Source: Adiantum capillus-veneris
Taxonomy: Eukaryota; Streptophyta; Polypodiopsida; Polypodiales; Pteridaceae
Direction of reading: 5' to 3'
NCBI GenBank assembly: GCA_014529385.2
Contig: CM043959.1
Span: 54,500,253 to 54,564,252, forward strand
Length of the DNA stretch: 64,000 nt
Part shown: one piece after another, positions 1 to 9,662 of the stretch
Layout: each line of letters starts with the position of its first letter
Position numbering within the stretch: the first letter of the stretch is position 1
The notes under the pieces: generated by a model
What the model saw: only the letters and a program-made list of their open reading frames with translations
Database searches by the model: none
Told to the model about the DNA's origin: nothing
Made by a program: the position numbers and the translations under genes

Positions 1-747
1 AAGTCTCTTGGGGTATCTTTACCACCATACACTAAGCTTAGCAAAGCAAATTGCCCAAAGGATGAGGTGGCATTGAAAGCAATGAAGGGAATCCCTTATG
101 CATCGGCTTGTGGTTCTTTTATGTATGCTATGGTTGCCACTCGTCCCGACATTGCTTATGCAGTGGGAGTTGTTAGTCGATACATGTCGAATCCTGGCAA
201 AGCGCATTGGGAAGCTGTCAAATGCATTCTGAGATATTTGAAAGGCATACAATCATAGTGTATCTGTTATGGCAAAAGTGACTTGAAGTTGCAAGGATAT
301 TGTGATGCAGACATGGCAGGTGACATGGATACCAAGAAATCTACCAGTGGATATGTATTTGCCATTGTTAGTGGTGCAATCTCTTGGTGTTCTAGGTTAC
401 AGAAAATTGTGGCATTGAGTACTATTGAGGCTAAATATATTTCAGCCACAGAGGCTTCAAAAGAGGCCATTTGGCTGGGCAGACTTGCAAAAGAACTTGG
501 CATGCTTGCTCATACACCCGTGTTGGGTTGTGATAGCCAGAGTGCTGTCTATTTAGCAAAAAATGCCATGTTTCATGCGCGTACCAAACACATAGATGTG
601 CGGTACTACTTCATACGACAGGTATTGGAGGATGGTCTAGTCACCTTGACTAAGATCCATACACAGGATAACCTTGCAGATGTTCTCACCAAGAGTCTTG
701 CTAAGGCTCAACATGAGCATTGCATACAGCTGGTGGGAATTGGTTAA
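1..747 (+). pseudogene. Ty1/copia pol 3' end (RT tail and RNase H), partial
   Basis: The frame is open from base 1, so the gene begins outside the window. The first ~85 codons match the end of the copia reverse transcriptase region ([30 protein letters not shown]). The rest is copia RNase H: CDADMAGD, KSTSGYVF, WCSRLQKIVALS, EAKYISATEA, then the terminal KHIDVRYYFIR and DNLADVLTKSLAK motifs. RNase H removes the RNA strand from the RNA:DNA hybrid during reverse transcription. One in-frame TAG at 256-258 breaks an otherwise continuous frame, so the copy is probably inactive. A purine tract and an LTR start follow directly. Family assignment is secure; activity is unlikely. Confidence 0.92.
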
Positions 748-831
748 CTTAAAGCCGTCATTTATGCCTTTAAGTGGGAGGTTGTTGGGTTAAAGGCCTA
801 AATAACTCCTTTTTGTACATTTTTATACTTT

Positions 832-856
832 GTCCAGGTTCAATATGAACCTGGAC
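832..856. repeat. 11-bp perfect stem-loop inside the copia LTR
   Basis: GTCCAGGTTCA and TGAACCTGGAC pair perfectly around the 3-base loop ATA. It lies upstream of the AATAAAA-like signal in the LTR, so it would be present in the 3' end of the element's transcript. A function is not shown. Confidence 0.75.
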
Positions 857-932
857 ACATTTTTTCAAAGTTACTTATAATAAAAGTGGGAAAACCCAAA
901 ACTCACTTATTGAATTTTTCCCAAAAACGTGA

Positions 933-961
933 GCTCTCTCTCTCTCTCTCTCTCTCTCTCC
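933..961. repeat. CT microsatellite
   Basis: About 14 CT units within the copia LTR region. Confidence 0.95.
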
Positions 962-1116
962 GAGCTTCGATTCCTAGCGCTTCCTCTCTGTTGCACTCCG
1001 CCTCTTGCTTCTTCCCAATCCTGCACTACATCGCGACGCGCACCTACCAGTACCTTCTGCTTCGCGCTTTCACCTGGAACTACAAAGAACTTCATCCATC
1101 CAAAATTCTTGAAGCA

Positions 1117-1400
1117 AATGCACTTTGATTATGATGCAGAGGGTGGAGAAATTGAAGCCGAGCTAGCTACGAGGCAAACTCAGAAAGTGGTACCGCCCAT
1201 TGGTACTCTTCCAATGACTATACAAGGTTATCATGGAAAAGCCAATTTCCAGATTATGTTGTTGGGTAATTGCGACGTTCTCTTGGGCATGTCTTGGCTC
1301 GACAAGAATGATGCATGTCACAAACTGCTGACATGTCAAGCCCTGAAGGATGGAGCCAACTTGTAGATCACGGCCGAGGGGCCTCAATCCTAAGAAGAAC
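1117..1400 (+). pseudogene. Ty3/gypsy aspartic protease fragment
   Basis: A short frame reads PMTIQGYHGKANFQIMLLGN and then DVLLGMSWLDKN, the conserved C-terminal part of gypsy retropepsins, which cut the Gag-Pol polyprotein. The stretch ends at a TAG at 1363-1365, after which the frame continues as ITAEGP, also typical of the segment just after the protease. No catalytic D-S/T-G motif, RT or other pol domain is present nearby, so this is an isolated scrap. Its junction with the copia LTR on the left is not resolved. Confidence 0.7.
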
Positions 1401-1507
1401 AAGCAACAATAGAAGAAGAAGTCCTATCAACTTATGGGACCCCATTCAATGGGGCCCAAGTGACAAAGGAATTAAAATAAAGCTGGCCCTCACACAGCGT
1501 AGAATCT

Positions 1508-2015
1508 GATGACGTTGCAACTGTACATAAAACCGATTTTGTGCTGACATGATGACGTGGCAGATTGTACGTATTTTTGCGTTTTGCGTTGACTGTTGAC
1601 TGTTGACGTGGCAGTTGTACGGATTTTCGTGATTTACGCTGATAGCTTTTGGGCATTGCTTTTGGACCAGATGCTTTTGAGTTTGAAGGCTTTTCATGTA
1701 AAATTGCTTTTGGGGCCTAGGGTCTTTAAATATGAGGCCATGGGCTCATTCTCTGGCATGCTTCCTGGAGAAGGTGCAAAGTTTGGAGTACCGGCTTGTA
1801 TTGTGTTGATGCATTATAAAGAAATACAGAAGGGGGCGGCAAGGTTTGGGGCCAATACTCTTTGGGGTGGAATTCCGCCACTCCGTGTCGCGTGTCGTCT
1901 CTCTCTCTCTCTCTCTCTCTCTTTCTCAGTTCAGTTGTTATTGAAGTGTTAAAAGTTTGTTCGGTCTATTCTTTTCTATTGGCACGTGGTGCCCGTCTTG
2001 TGATAATGCAACTTT
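1508..2015 (+). repeat. LTR-like repeat, copy A of three
   Basis: This copy shares an ordered set of blocks with 3655-4095: GATGACGTGGCAG followed by TTGTACGGA, a TTTAAATA TATA-like box (about 1725), TATAAAGAAATAC, GCCACTCCGTGT, and TTGGCACGTGGTGCC near the right end. It includes a CT microsatellite at about 1897-1923. It looks like an LTR of a non-coding (TRIM-like) element or a solo LTR. No coding domain lies between the copies. Confidence 0.72.
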
Positions 2016-2304
2016 CCACATCCGGAACCGAACCATTACCTTGATGTAGAAGGACAAGCCAATCGTCCTTAAAGTTCAGCTGTCCGAACAAAAAACATGG
2101 ATGATTTTTCTAGTTACTTTGTAGTTGGATACTTTTGAACTCTGTTTGTTTGAAATTTGTTTGAAATGGATGGTATCTGTTTTAAACTTGTCTTGGTGCT
2201 GATTTGAATTGTTTGACTCTGGTTTTAATACTCGTTTCAATGATTGGTGATTTTACTCCCGGGTTGAGTAGTTAGAAATGCTGTTTTGGTATTGTGTGAA
2301 TCTT

Positions 2305-2469
2305 GGAACGACGCAGACGGGATGTCTGGGTAGCGTTTCGTTGTCCTCTTGAAAACCTCGGAACGATGCAGACAGGATGTTTGGGGAGCGTTTCGTTGTA
2401 TGCTGGAAAACCTCCGAACGATGTAGGCGGGATGTCTGGGAAGCGTTTGGTTGTATGCTCGAACCTCCA
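2305..2469. repeat. 55-bp minisatellite, three copies
   Basis: Units begin at 2305, 2360 and 2415 with GGAACGACGCAGACGGGATG-like sequence and share GTCTGGG...GCGTTTCGTTG. The period is exactly 55 bases; a decayed fourth start may follow at about 2466. It sits in the spacer between LTR-like copies A and B. Confidence 0.88.
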
Positions 2470-2740
2470 ACGTAGGCTATGGTTTGGGGAGGGCTTGGTT
2501 GTACAAGTCCTCTGAACTCATGGCCCGGACTTTTTTAAGTTATTTGCGGGGGGAGTGACGAGGTAGTCGTTGAGTTAGCTTCACCAACTTACAGATTCTT
2601 GCCGAGTGGCCCAAATTTAAAGATGGGTTAGGACTAAAAGTCGTAAGCCCGAATAACTTGTAGAACCTTTGTCGAGCGGCCTAAATTCATTTTAATAAAG
2701 CACGTCACACACACACACTCAATAACTTGCGTAAAAATTG

Positions 2741-2915
2741 ATGACATGACAGGTTGTACGGACATTCAATGTTTTGCGCTGACAATTGATGATGTGGCAG
2801 CGTTATACAGATAGCCGCTTGCTTTTGGACCAAATGCTTTGTGCCAAACGTATGTCTCAGTTTGTTCTTTTCAGCTGGCACATGGTGCCCGTCTTGCTAC
2901 AGTGGTATTAGAGCT
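2741..2915 (+). repeat. LTR-like repeat, copy B (internally deleted), with primer-binding-like site
   Basis: It starts with TTGATGACATGACAGGTTGTACGG and ends with CTGGCACATGGTGCCCGTC, matching both ends of copies A and C, but the TATA-containing middle is missing. Immediately after the end lies TGGTATTAGAGC (from about 2905), one base away from the plant initiator-Met tRNA primer-binding sequence TGGTATCAGAGC. This supports an LTR identity. Confidence 0.68.
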
Positions 2916-3654
2916 ACAGTCGTGTGCTTTTCTGAAAGCATATCGGTTCTTTCAATACGAGACAGAGCAAGATGGCGCTTCTAGAATCTACATAAATTTT
3001 TTCTCCCTTTTTTCGAGAGAAAACGGGACATACATGAACCTATAGATGGAAGCTATGGGTTGGATACGAAAGAAACGACAAGACGAGGAGGAGGTAAAGG
3101 AGAAAGAGTTCTTTTTTGCCCTAAAAAGCGCAAAAAACGTGCTTTTTGATGCCTTTTGTTATGTGGAGGTCTCTAAAAATCTCTTCAACGGTTGAGAATT
3201 TTGGGTATGCAACAGATGTCAAAGTTGATCATTTCGACGCGCCCTATGCCTTGACGCGAGCGGATTTTGATTTCGACAATCTTGAAAAATTAGGGTTTTT
3301 GCAGAAAATTTCAGTACGTGTAAAAGTAATGTTTTTCGAAGCTCTTTTCTTTTGTGTGCAATAACAGGTTTTAGGATCGAGGAATAAGCATTTGGGAGCA
3401 TGGAGTTAGACATCCACTCTACTACAACGAGGAGACCCATTTTGCTTGAGAAATTGTTTGAAAATACTGTTTTGAATTTGTTTGAAATGGATTTTATCTG
3501 TTTTTAACTTGTTTTGGAATTGATTTGAGATTGCTTGATTCTGGTTTCAATGATTTGTGATTTACTTTTGGCACCCCCAATAACTTGCAGAACCTTTGCT
3601 GAGGGGCTTGAAATCATTTAAATAAAGTAGGTCACACACACTCCATAACTTGCG
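2916..3654. other. Non-coding internal/spacer region between LTR-like copies B and C
   Basis: No coding domain is recognisable. Its right part (about 3460-3655: TTTGAAATGGATTTTATCTG, CTGGTTTCAATGATT, AACTTGCAGAACCTTTG, TAACTTGCGTAAAAATTGATG) resembles the spacer after copy A (about 2150-2740). The array is therefore repeat-spacer-repeat-spacer-repeat. Confidence 0.6.
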
Positions 3655-4095
3655 TAAAAATTGATGACGTGGCAGGTTGTACGGACACCTCTGCGTTTTG
3701 CGGATTGTTGACGATGTGGCAACGTCGTACGGACAGCCCACTGGGCGTTTGCTTTTGGTCAAGATACTTTAGAATTGTTGCTTTTATGTAAATTGCTTTT
3801 GTTCAGGCTAAAGGTCTTTAAATACGTGTTGTGGGCTCTCTCTTTTGCATTCTACCGTACAGAGAAGTAGAGCAGAGCTACAGAGTTAGACCATGTTGAA
3901 GCAATATAAAGAAATACTGAAAGGGGTGCCATCGTTTGGGGCCATTGCAGTGTGGGAGTGGAACTCCGCCACTCCGTGTTTCGTGTGGATTCTCTTTGTG
4001 TTTCTGTTTACTTGTTTAAAGTGCTAAACGTCTGTCTCAGTCTTCTCTTTTCAGTTGGCACGTGGTGCCTGTCCCATTACATCATCACTATGATG
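3655..4095 (+). repeat. LTR-like repeat, copy C
   Basis: It carries the same ordered blocks as copy A: GATGACGTGGCAGGTTGTACGG, TTTAAATACG at about 3818, TATAAAGAAATACTGAAAGG, GGAACTCCGCCACTCCGTGT and TTGGCACGTGGTGCC at about 4057. It lacks the CT microsatellite of copy A. It is the rightmost of the three. Confidence 0.72.
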
Positions 4096-4099
4096 CGAC

Positions 4100-5119
4100 T
4101 AACTACTAATGTAGTATCGTTGAGGATAATGAAGGATCAAATCCGGGCTCTGGCACCTCCCACAACTTTGCCCGTGTTGGATTCTTTGACTTCTTGAAGT
4201 CATGGGTGGAAAGGCCTTTAAGCTTAAATGAGTCGAAGACCGTCGTCATGGTCGCAGCCAAATAGCGTAGTTGTCTCCATTCAATTTTTGATGAGTCAGG
4301 AATGGGGGTAGAGTAGGAATCTTGATTGGTCAATTTTTTCGCCAAGGGCACAATAGCCCTTGCGTTTTGACGTTTAAAGGTTGGGTTCATATGTCGGCGT
4401 GGTTCATATGTTCATACATGCATGCGCCTGTGCGTGTGCATTTATTGCCCTATATATAAGTGCAATGTGTATATGAGTGCACAGATGCACTTTTACTGCA
4501 GTGCTCACATAACCCGGTTTGTAGTGTAAATTTCTTGGTTGAATATGGAAAATCCCGGTTGTTATTTTTTTGGACCTTCATTTCCAAGGTTAAAAATTGG
4601 GCATTTTAGTTGTAAATCCTGGTAAATACCTTACATTTGCACATGAATCCCAGTAGTCTTATTATTTTGGCCTTAAAAAACAAGGTCAATTTTTTTTTTT
4701 TTTGGAGCACTGTTATACTGCACGCATGCACGCGCACACAAAATAGCACGCACATTTACATGTGCTCATGCATATGGCCATGCACGCTTACACAGGTTAT
4801 GCACTCATGCGCGCGCGCACACATACACACACATACAATACCTATGAATCTGGGTATACCCTTGATTTTTCTACCACTTTGGTTGCAACTTATTACCTCA
4901 TTTGAGTTTTAACCATTCCTGAGGCTGAGGCTATTGGTTTGTACTGTTTTACTCTACTCTTGGACATTTCCTTCCATTTGGTGAATAGCGTTTTCTCAGA
5001 TCTGTGAAGGTAGTTTCTTCCTAGGAAATAATCTCTTTCTTTGAAGAGCATGACATTTGAGATGCTGATTCCTCATTTGTAGAATGGTTATGCTTTCCTT
5101 ATGTGTGTAAAGTAATCCC
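4100..5119. other. Upstream region of the RRP1-like gene, no gene seen
   Basis: This stretch contains alternating purine-pyrimidine, ACGC/ACAC-rich sequence (about 4400-4840) and a T tract near 4689. It probably includes the promoter, 5' UTR exon and a 5' UTR intron of the gene that follows, but I cannot place a TATA box or the first exon with confidence. Confidence 0.4.
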
Positions 5120-5133
5120 TTATTTTCTTTCAG
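5120..5133 (+). other. Likely 3' splice site of a 5' UTR intron of the RRP1-like gene
   Basis: TTATTTTCTTTCAG is a strong pyrimidine tract and AG acceptor 33 bases before the start codon, with GT-rich intron-like sequence upstream. The matching donor was not identified. Confidence 0.5.
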
Positions 5134-5166
5134 CACCTTGAGGCAAACTGGTGAAGTAGCGGGAAG

Positions 5167-7020
5167 ATGGAAGCTCATGCCAGTGAATCCAATATGGGAT
5201 TTGCTCGAAGGTTGGCATCACCCAAAAAGAAGACACGGGAAAAAGCCATTTCTCTCCTTGTGCTGTGGCTCACGTCACAAAAGCAGCTTGAGGAAGATGA
5301 GCTCAAAAAGGTATGGAAAGGGCTCTTTTATTGTGTCTGGCACTCTGACAAAGCTCCAGTGCAAGCAGACCTAATTGAAAGGCTGGCATCCATTTTAGAG
5401 AAGCTCGATGATGGTCTTGCTTTAAAGTTCTTCAAGGTGTTTTTAATAACCATGAGGCGGGAGTGGGCTGGCATAGATAGGCTTCGATTGGACAAGTTTT
5501 ACCTTCTGCTAAGGAAGTACTTAGCTCATATGTTCTCAGCTCTGCAAACATCAGGTTGGGATGCTGATTCGACTAAGGAGTTCATGGATATTCTTTTGGA
5601 GAATGCCTTCTTGGCTAAAGACCAGTATGCTGCATTGGGCATAAACCTTCATTATGCTGATATATTTCTCCAGGAACTTAAAACTGTTTTGCCCTTGAGA
5701 GCAGAGATCTTCAAGCTTTTGCTAGAGCCCTTCTTGGTAATCTGCAGTCATTCATCAGAAAAGAGCCTGCTTCAAAGGATCAAGGAGAACATATTTAACC
5801 ATCTCTTTAATCTCAGCCGCATGGTCATAACGGCCAAGCAAGAGGGACATCCTATAGATGTTGTTGAAGACGTGCTTGGATCATTACTTCTTTCTGCACC
5901 TTTTGGCCCCGAAGCTTTTAAGCTGGCTTCCCTACCTTCCACCTCACAAGCAAATCGGAAGATCTTGTATGAGCTCCATGGGGAGTTCGAGAAATTGGAA
6001 AAGCTATTAGAGACTTCTGGTATCGCCCTTTCTTTGCTAACAGATGTTAAAAAAAAGAAAAAGAAAAAGAAAAAGGAGACAGGTTTAGTTCCAGTGCATT
6101 CCATTGCCAAGGGAACAAAGAAGGAAGCACGATCCAAGAAAATAGCCGCTTCTTCAAAGGAAAAGGTCTTGGACAGAGGAAGAGGGAGTAAAGGAAGTTC
6201 CTCGAAACACATCAGTGTCTTCAAAGAGTGTAAGGCACCTTCTGAAAGTAAAGAAGGTGAAAGGAGCATGAAGGCGGACAAAAGAAAGGGATCTGAATGC
6301 ATTGAGCCTAGGGACTCTAGTACTCTTGAGAGGAAAGACCATGAGACAACAGGCAATGAGGAGGAGAAAAGGCGAAGATCTGTGAAGCGGAAAATGGTTG
6401 CCTTGGTGGGAACAGGAACTAGTGAGGAGGGGCTACGGAGTATATCCAATGGATTGGGTATGGATGATTCAGTGGTGTCAAAATTAGAAAAACAGTTTGA
6501 TATGCTTGCAGATGCAGCGTCGGTCGTTGACCTCTCACCTAACATCAAGATGTCAAAGGTGGTCTCTCCACAAAGTACAGGCAAGAGGAAAAGGAAAATA
6601 CCGACTTCCAGTGATAGTGCTGCTGAAGGCCATGAAACTCTTGCGCTTCCTGTATCTGCTGGTGGACAGTATACAACTCCTACAGTTGTTACGAGTGGAA
6701 AAAGCTCAGGAAAGGTCAAAAGGGTTAGGTTTGCTCTCAAGAAGAACCTAGTTTGGACGCCTTCCACGCCTCTTCCAGCTGAGAATGTTAGAGTGCCTCC
6801 CTCAGCTACTCCCAGAGGTAGTGCATTAAAAAAAGGGGTTCCTCCTGGGCCTATCATCTCTGAGACAGCCGGTACCTTGAAGCAGCGGAAAGGGACCCCA
6901 AAGTGGTCCTCAACTCATGGAAAGAGTAGGAAATGCATGGTGAACTATGTTAAACTGTTGTGTGAGCAAGAGCTTGCTAAGGGTGACCTTAGCACATTCT
7001 TGGGTGGGTTGTTGAAGTGA
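5167..7020 (+). CDS. RRP1: Ribosomal RNA processing protein 1 (RRP1/NOP52) homolog
   Basis: A single 617-residue reading frame. RRP1/NOP52 proteins act in the nucleolus, in 27S pre-rRNA processing for the 60S subunit. The NOP52 domain occupies roughly residues 8-225: FARRLASPKKKTREKA, LKKVWKGLFYCVWHSDK, QADLIERLASIL, FKVFLITMRREWAGIDRLR and LDKFYLLLRKYL are hallmark segments. After residue ~290 the protein is basic and low-complexity: a run of 11 lysines at about residues 294-304, then several KR-rich nuclear/nucleolar-localisation-like clusters (KRRRSVKRK, KRKRKIP). The C-terminus KVKRVRFALKKNLVW and TPRGSALKKG resembles the conserved tail of plant RRP1. The start is the first ATG in frame, a few bases after a likely 5' UTR splice acceptor. 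The CDS has no intron and appears intact. The 361-residue antisense frame opposite it is a shadow. Confidence 0.93.
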   Translation: MEAHASESNMGFARRLASPKKKTREKAISLLVLWLTSQKQLEEDELKKVWKGLFYCVWHSDKAPVQADLIERLASILEKLDDGLALKFFKVFLITMRREWAGIDRLRLDKFYLLLRKYLAHMFSALQTSGWDADSTKEFMDILLENAFLAKDQYAALGINLHYADIFLQELKTVLPLRAEIFKLLLEPFLVICSHSSEKSLLQRIKENIFNHLFNLSRMVITAKQEGHPIDVVEDVLGSLLLSAPFGPEAFKLASLPSTSQANRKILYELHGEFEKLEKLLETSGIALSLLTDVKKKKKKKKKETGLVPVHSIAKGTKKEARSKKIAASSKEKVLDRGRGSKGSSSKHISVFKECKAPSESKEGERSMKADKRKGSECIEPRDSSTLERKDHETTGNEEEKRRRSVKRKMVALVGTGTSEEGLRSISNGLGMDDSVVSKLEKQFDMLADAASVVDLSPNIKMSKVVSPQSTGKRKRKIPTSSDSAAEGHETLALPVSAGGQYTTPTVVTSGKSSGKVKRVRFALKKNLVWTPSTPLPAENVRVPPSATPRGSALKKGVPPGPIISETAGTLKQRKGTPKWSSTHGKSRKCMVNYVKLLCEQELAKGDLSTFLGGLLK

Positions 7021-7204
7021 TTTTGCTTGGCTTTCTGTTGGGAACGAGGGGCTGAGCAGCTGTGTCCTCGTAATCCAGGGGAACTTGGGTTCCTGGTACC
7101 TTTTCCAAGCTGATTGGAGCAGGCTGGAGCTCTGTAACATTCAAGGCTCGGCAAGTGTGATTTCTTGTTTGTGGTCATTATCAGTTGTTACCACAAGAGT
7201 GCTC

Positions 7205-7354
7205 AATGGGATTGTTCATCAAGGAATGCCTTAGCTTGTAAGCCTCCGAAGTTCATGTTTGGTATTTCAAGCATCAACTAATGGGATTGTTCATCAAGGA
7301 ATGCCTTAGCTTGTAAGCCTCCGAAGTTCATGTTTGGTATTTCAAGCATCAACT
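7205..7354. repeat. Perfect 75-bp tandem duplication in the RRP1 3' UTR region
   Basis: Two identical 75-base units begin at 7205 and 7280 (each starts AATGGGATTGTTCATCAAGG). They lie 185 bases after the stop codon, so are probably transcribed with the gene. Exact identity implies a recent duplication or an assembly error. Confidence 0.95.
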
Positions 7355-9268
7355 AATGTGCTGGCTTCCATATAGCTTACGATTCGAAGGGCTTAGTCTT
7401 CTGTTCATTAAAACCAGAATGACCTCCAGTCGTAGAACTCGATGAGTACGGCTGGTCTTTTGCCCTGAGCTGAGGGCAAGTTATCATGCAAGATGCTGCT
7501 GTTATGGCTGGAAGGTTTGAAAGGAATGTTAATGACAGAACGTAAGTCTTGCAGTAGTTGTTACTCATTTCTGTTGTGGCATGGTGTGTACGTTATATGG
7601 TGTAAGCTTGTTGGTTTTGTAGAGCATTTCACTTTCTTGACATATGTTTTGGGAGATTTGAAGGGTACTTCTTTAGCAGGCTGTTGGAACAAACTACTTG
7701 ATGAGTGCGACCTTTGTGTGTAATTGATGCACATATGTTAACATTTGTAATACGTGTGAGCTAGCAATATATACAGCAGCATGCAAGACATATTTTTGGT
7801 TCCCAATTTTGATGCAAGCGACATTTTTTTCTTTAGATTTTGAGTCTTTGGCCCTGGGCTTGCTTAGTACTTGATTGGATCCCATAGGTTCCTTTAGAAT
7901 ATGAAGAGCCTTCATGTGCTTTTGCACGGTGCCTAAGAACAAAATGAGACATTGCCAAAGAGTGTGCCTTTGTTTTCTTTGTAATTGTTTTCATGTGGAT
8001 TAACTTGAGTCTCTATTTTTAGTAGAGTTGATTGGCACAATTGTAGGTCATGTTTGTGCATATAATTAATTTTAGTGAAGAGTTTTCAAGAGTCATCGCA
8101 ATGTATCTCCAATCCTTCGATTAGATTGAAGATGTACCTGAATGAAGTGTTTTGTGCTGCACACATAGTTGTGTGGTTTTGCTGGATCTTGATACTGTAA
8201 GGGATCTTCATATGTGTGCATTAGGCCTTGCAGACGACCCACTTGTGGAGGCCAGCTATTTTATCTTGAGTTCAGTATCACCTAATAAGATGCTGGGTCC
8301 TTTGCCACTTACGCGACTTTAGTCATGCCATGCGCTTATCATCAATTAGATGTTTTGTAGTCAGTGTCCAAGTTCAAGCAAACATCACATTACAATTGAT
8401 GTTCGTATTTGTGGTTTGTCCCTTGATGAAAAAGTCATAAAGAGAGTAGGGAGTCTTGATTTACACATATGCCTTATTCTTATGGAATCTTGGGAGATCT
8501 TTTAGCATTGCGTGCACATCTGCATGTCTGCAAGAGAACCGTAGTGGGCGATGGTGAGTTGTGCATGCAACTAGGACATCAATAACATCTGGATGGGGAA
8601 ATGCACATGCAGCCACAAGGTCTCCCTTTGTGCATGCACTCAAAACGTCTCTCACCCTAGCATGCATCCATTTGTTTTTGCATGGGATCTGCAGTCGCCT
8701 CATCTTTCTACAAATATGGCCTATAAGGTAGGCCTTCAAGGCCCTATTCCTACAACGTGTGAGGAACATTTGCTCTTGACTCGATTGGCAAAAGGAGCTC
8801 TTGATTTGCAGCTTTGGAAGAGTGGGAGGAGTGCAGATAAGATGTAACTTCAAAGAAGCTAGAAAAATAGGAATGTGGGTGCCCCGAGAGGAGGTAGGTA
8901 GAGCAAGGAGACTCCCAAGAGAGTGATGTAGAGCAGGCAGATTTTGTAGGGTATGCGGGGAAGGGGACATTAGTATCTGATGGTTGAGAAATAAAGACTT
9001 GCTGCAAGCATGAAAACATTGTGTACATATCAATATCATTATACAGGATGGAGACAATAAACAAATAAAGAGACAAAAGTTTGTTTCATTCAACATTTTT
9101 ATACATGAATGTTTTGTGCATTACCCAACCTATGTAAACGGTTATAGTCTTCAACTAAAGAGAGAGTCCTGAGATTCCATTATCCGTTTTGCATCTTCAA
9201 AACACATTCTTTACAAACTTAACTAAATACTAAGCGAAACTTAATTGTTGTGGAGGAGATTATCATCA
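7355..9268. other. 3' UTR and intergenic sequence, no gene recognised
   Basis: There is no protein domain on either strand. A 211-codon minus-strand frame at 8461-9096 has no recognisable motif and biased composition, and I regard it as chance. The 3' end of the RRP1-like transcript must lie here, but no single poly(A) signal stands out. Confidence 0.45.
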
Positions 9269-9462
9269 TTTGATGTGATGTATCAATTCATTTGCAAAAT
9301 GCTCGAGGACAAGCATGCGGAGCTTATCAAGATTCACACAAATGACAAACCTCTTGATCTACTAAACCAAGGGTCTACCCTCTGAAACATTTGCACAATG
9401 TTGTCGAGTGCTTATGGACATTCGGTAGAAATCTAGACTCTATATTACTTGTCTATGTCCAT
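9269..9462 (+). pseudogene. Copia RNase H C-terminal fragment
   Basis: The + strand reads DVMYQFICKMLEDKHAELIK then IHTNDKPLDLLNQGSTL with a stop. This is a decayed version of the copia ending HIDV-YHFIR-x-KIHT-x-NPADMLTK seen intact at the left end of the window. The rest of pol is absent to the left. Confidence 0.7.
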
Positions 9463-9479
9463 AGCTTGTTACATTGGCC

Positions 9480-9600
9480 TTCAAGTGGGAGGTTGTTTGG
9501 TATAAAGAGCCAACTTATCTTGTCAATCGCCTGTGTTCAATGGACATTTTAACACTAACAAAACTATCCTTATTCTTCGCCTGTTTCTCTTGCTGGTAAA
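9480..9600 (+). repeat. Copia polypurine tract and LTR start (fragment)
   Basis: TTCAAGTGGGAGGTTGTTTGGTA closely resembles the polypurine tract/LTR boundary of the copia element at 771-790. It follows the RNase H scrap at the expected distance. The right end is lost near the gypsy element that begins at about 9663. Confidence 0.6.
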
Positions 9601-9662
9601 GCATACAAGAGGACTGGGGAATCAGGCACAAATTCTAAGAAGTTGAGAACAACCTGGTTCTC

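Larger units (their letters stand above)
783..1115 (+). repeat. Copia 3' LTR (right end approximate)
   Basis: A polypurine tract (AAGTGGGAGG, 771-780) lies 30 bases after the pol stop and is followed by TGTTGGG, the expected TG start of an LTR. The segment contains AATAAAA near 881 and a CT microsatellite. The right edge is not defined because the partner LTR is outside the window. A gypsy fragment begins by about 1117. Confidence 0.6.

Noticed and set aside
5772-6857. 361-codon minus-strand frame opposite RRP1
   Set aside because: It is antisense to a well-supported gene, its composition mirrors the Lys/Ser-rich coding strand (for example a Phe run opposite the Lys run), and it has no domain.
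8461-9096. 211-codon minus-strand frame
   Set aside because: No motif, Ser/Pro/His-rich low-information composition and no supporting promoter or splice context.
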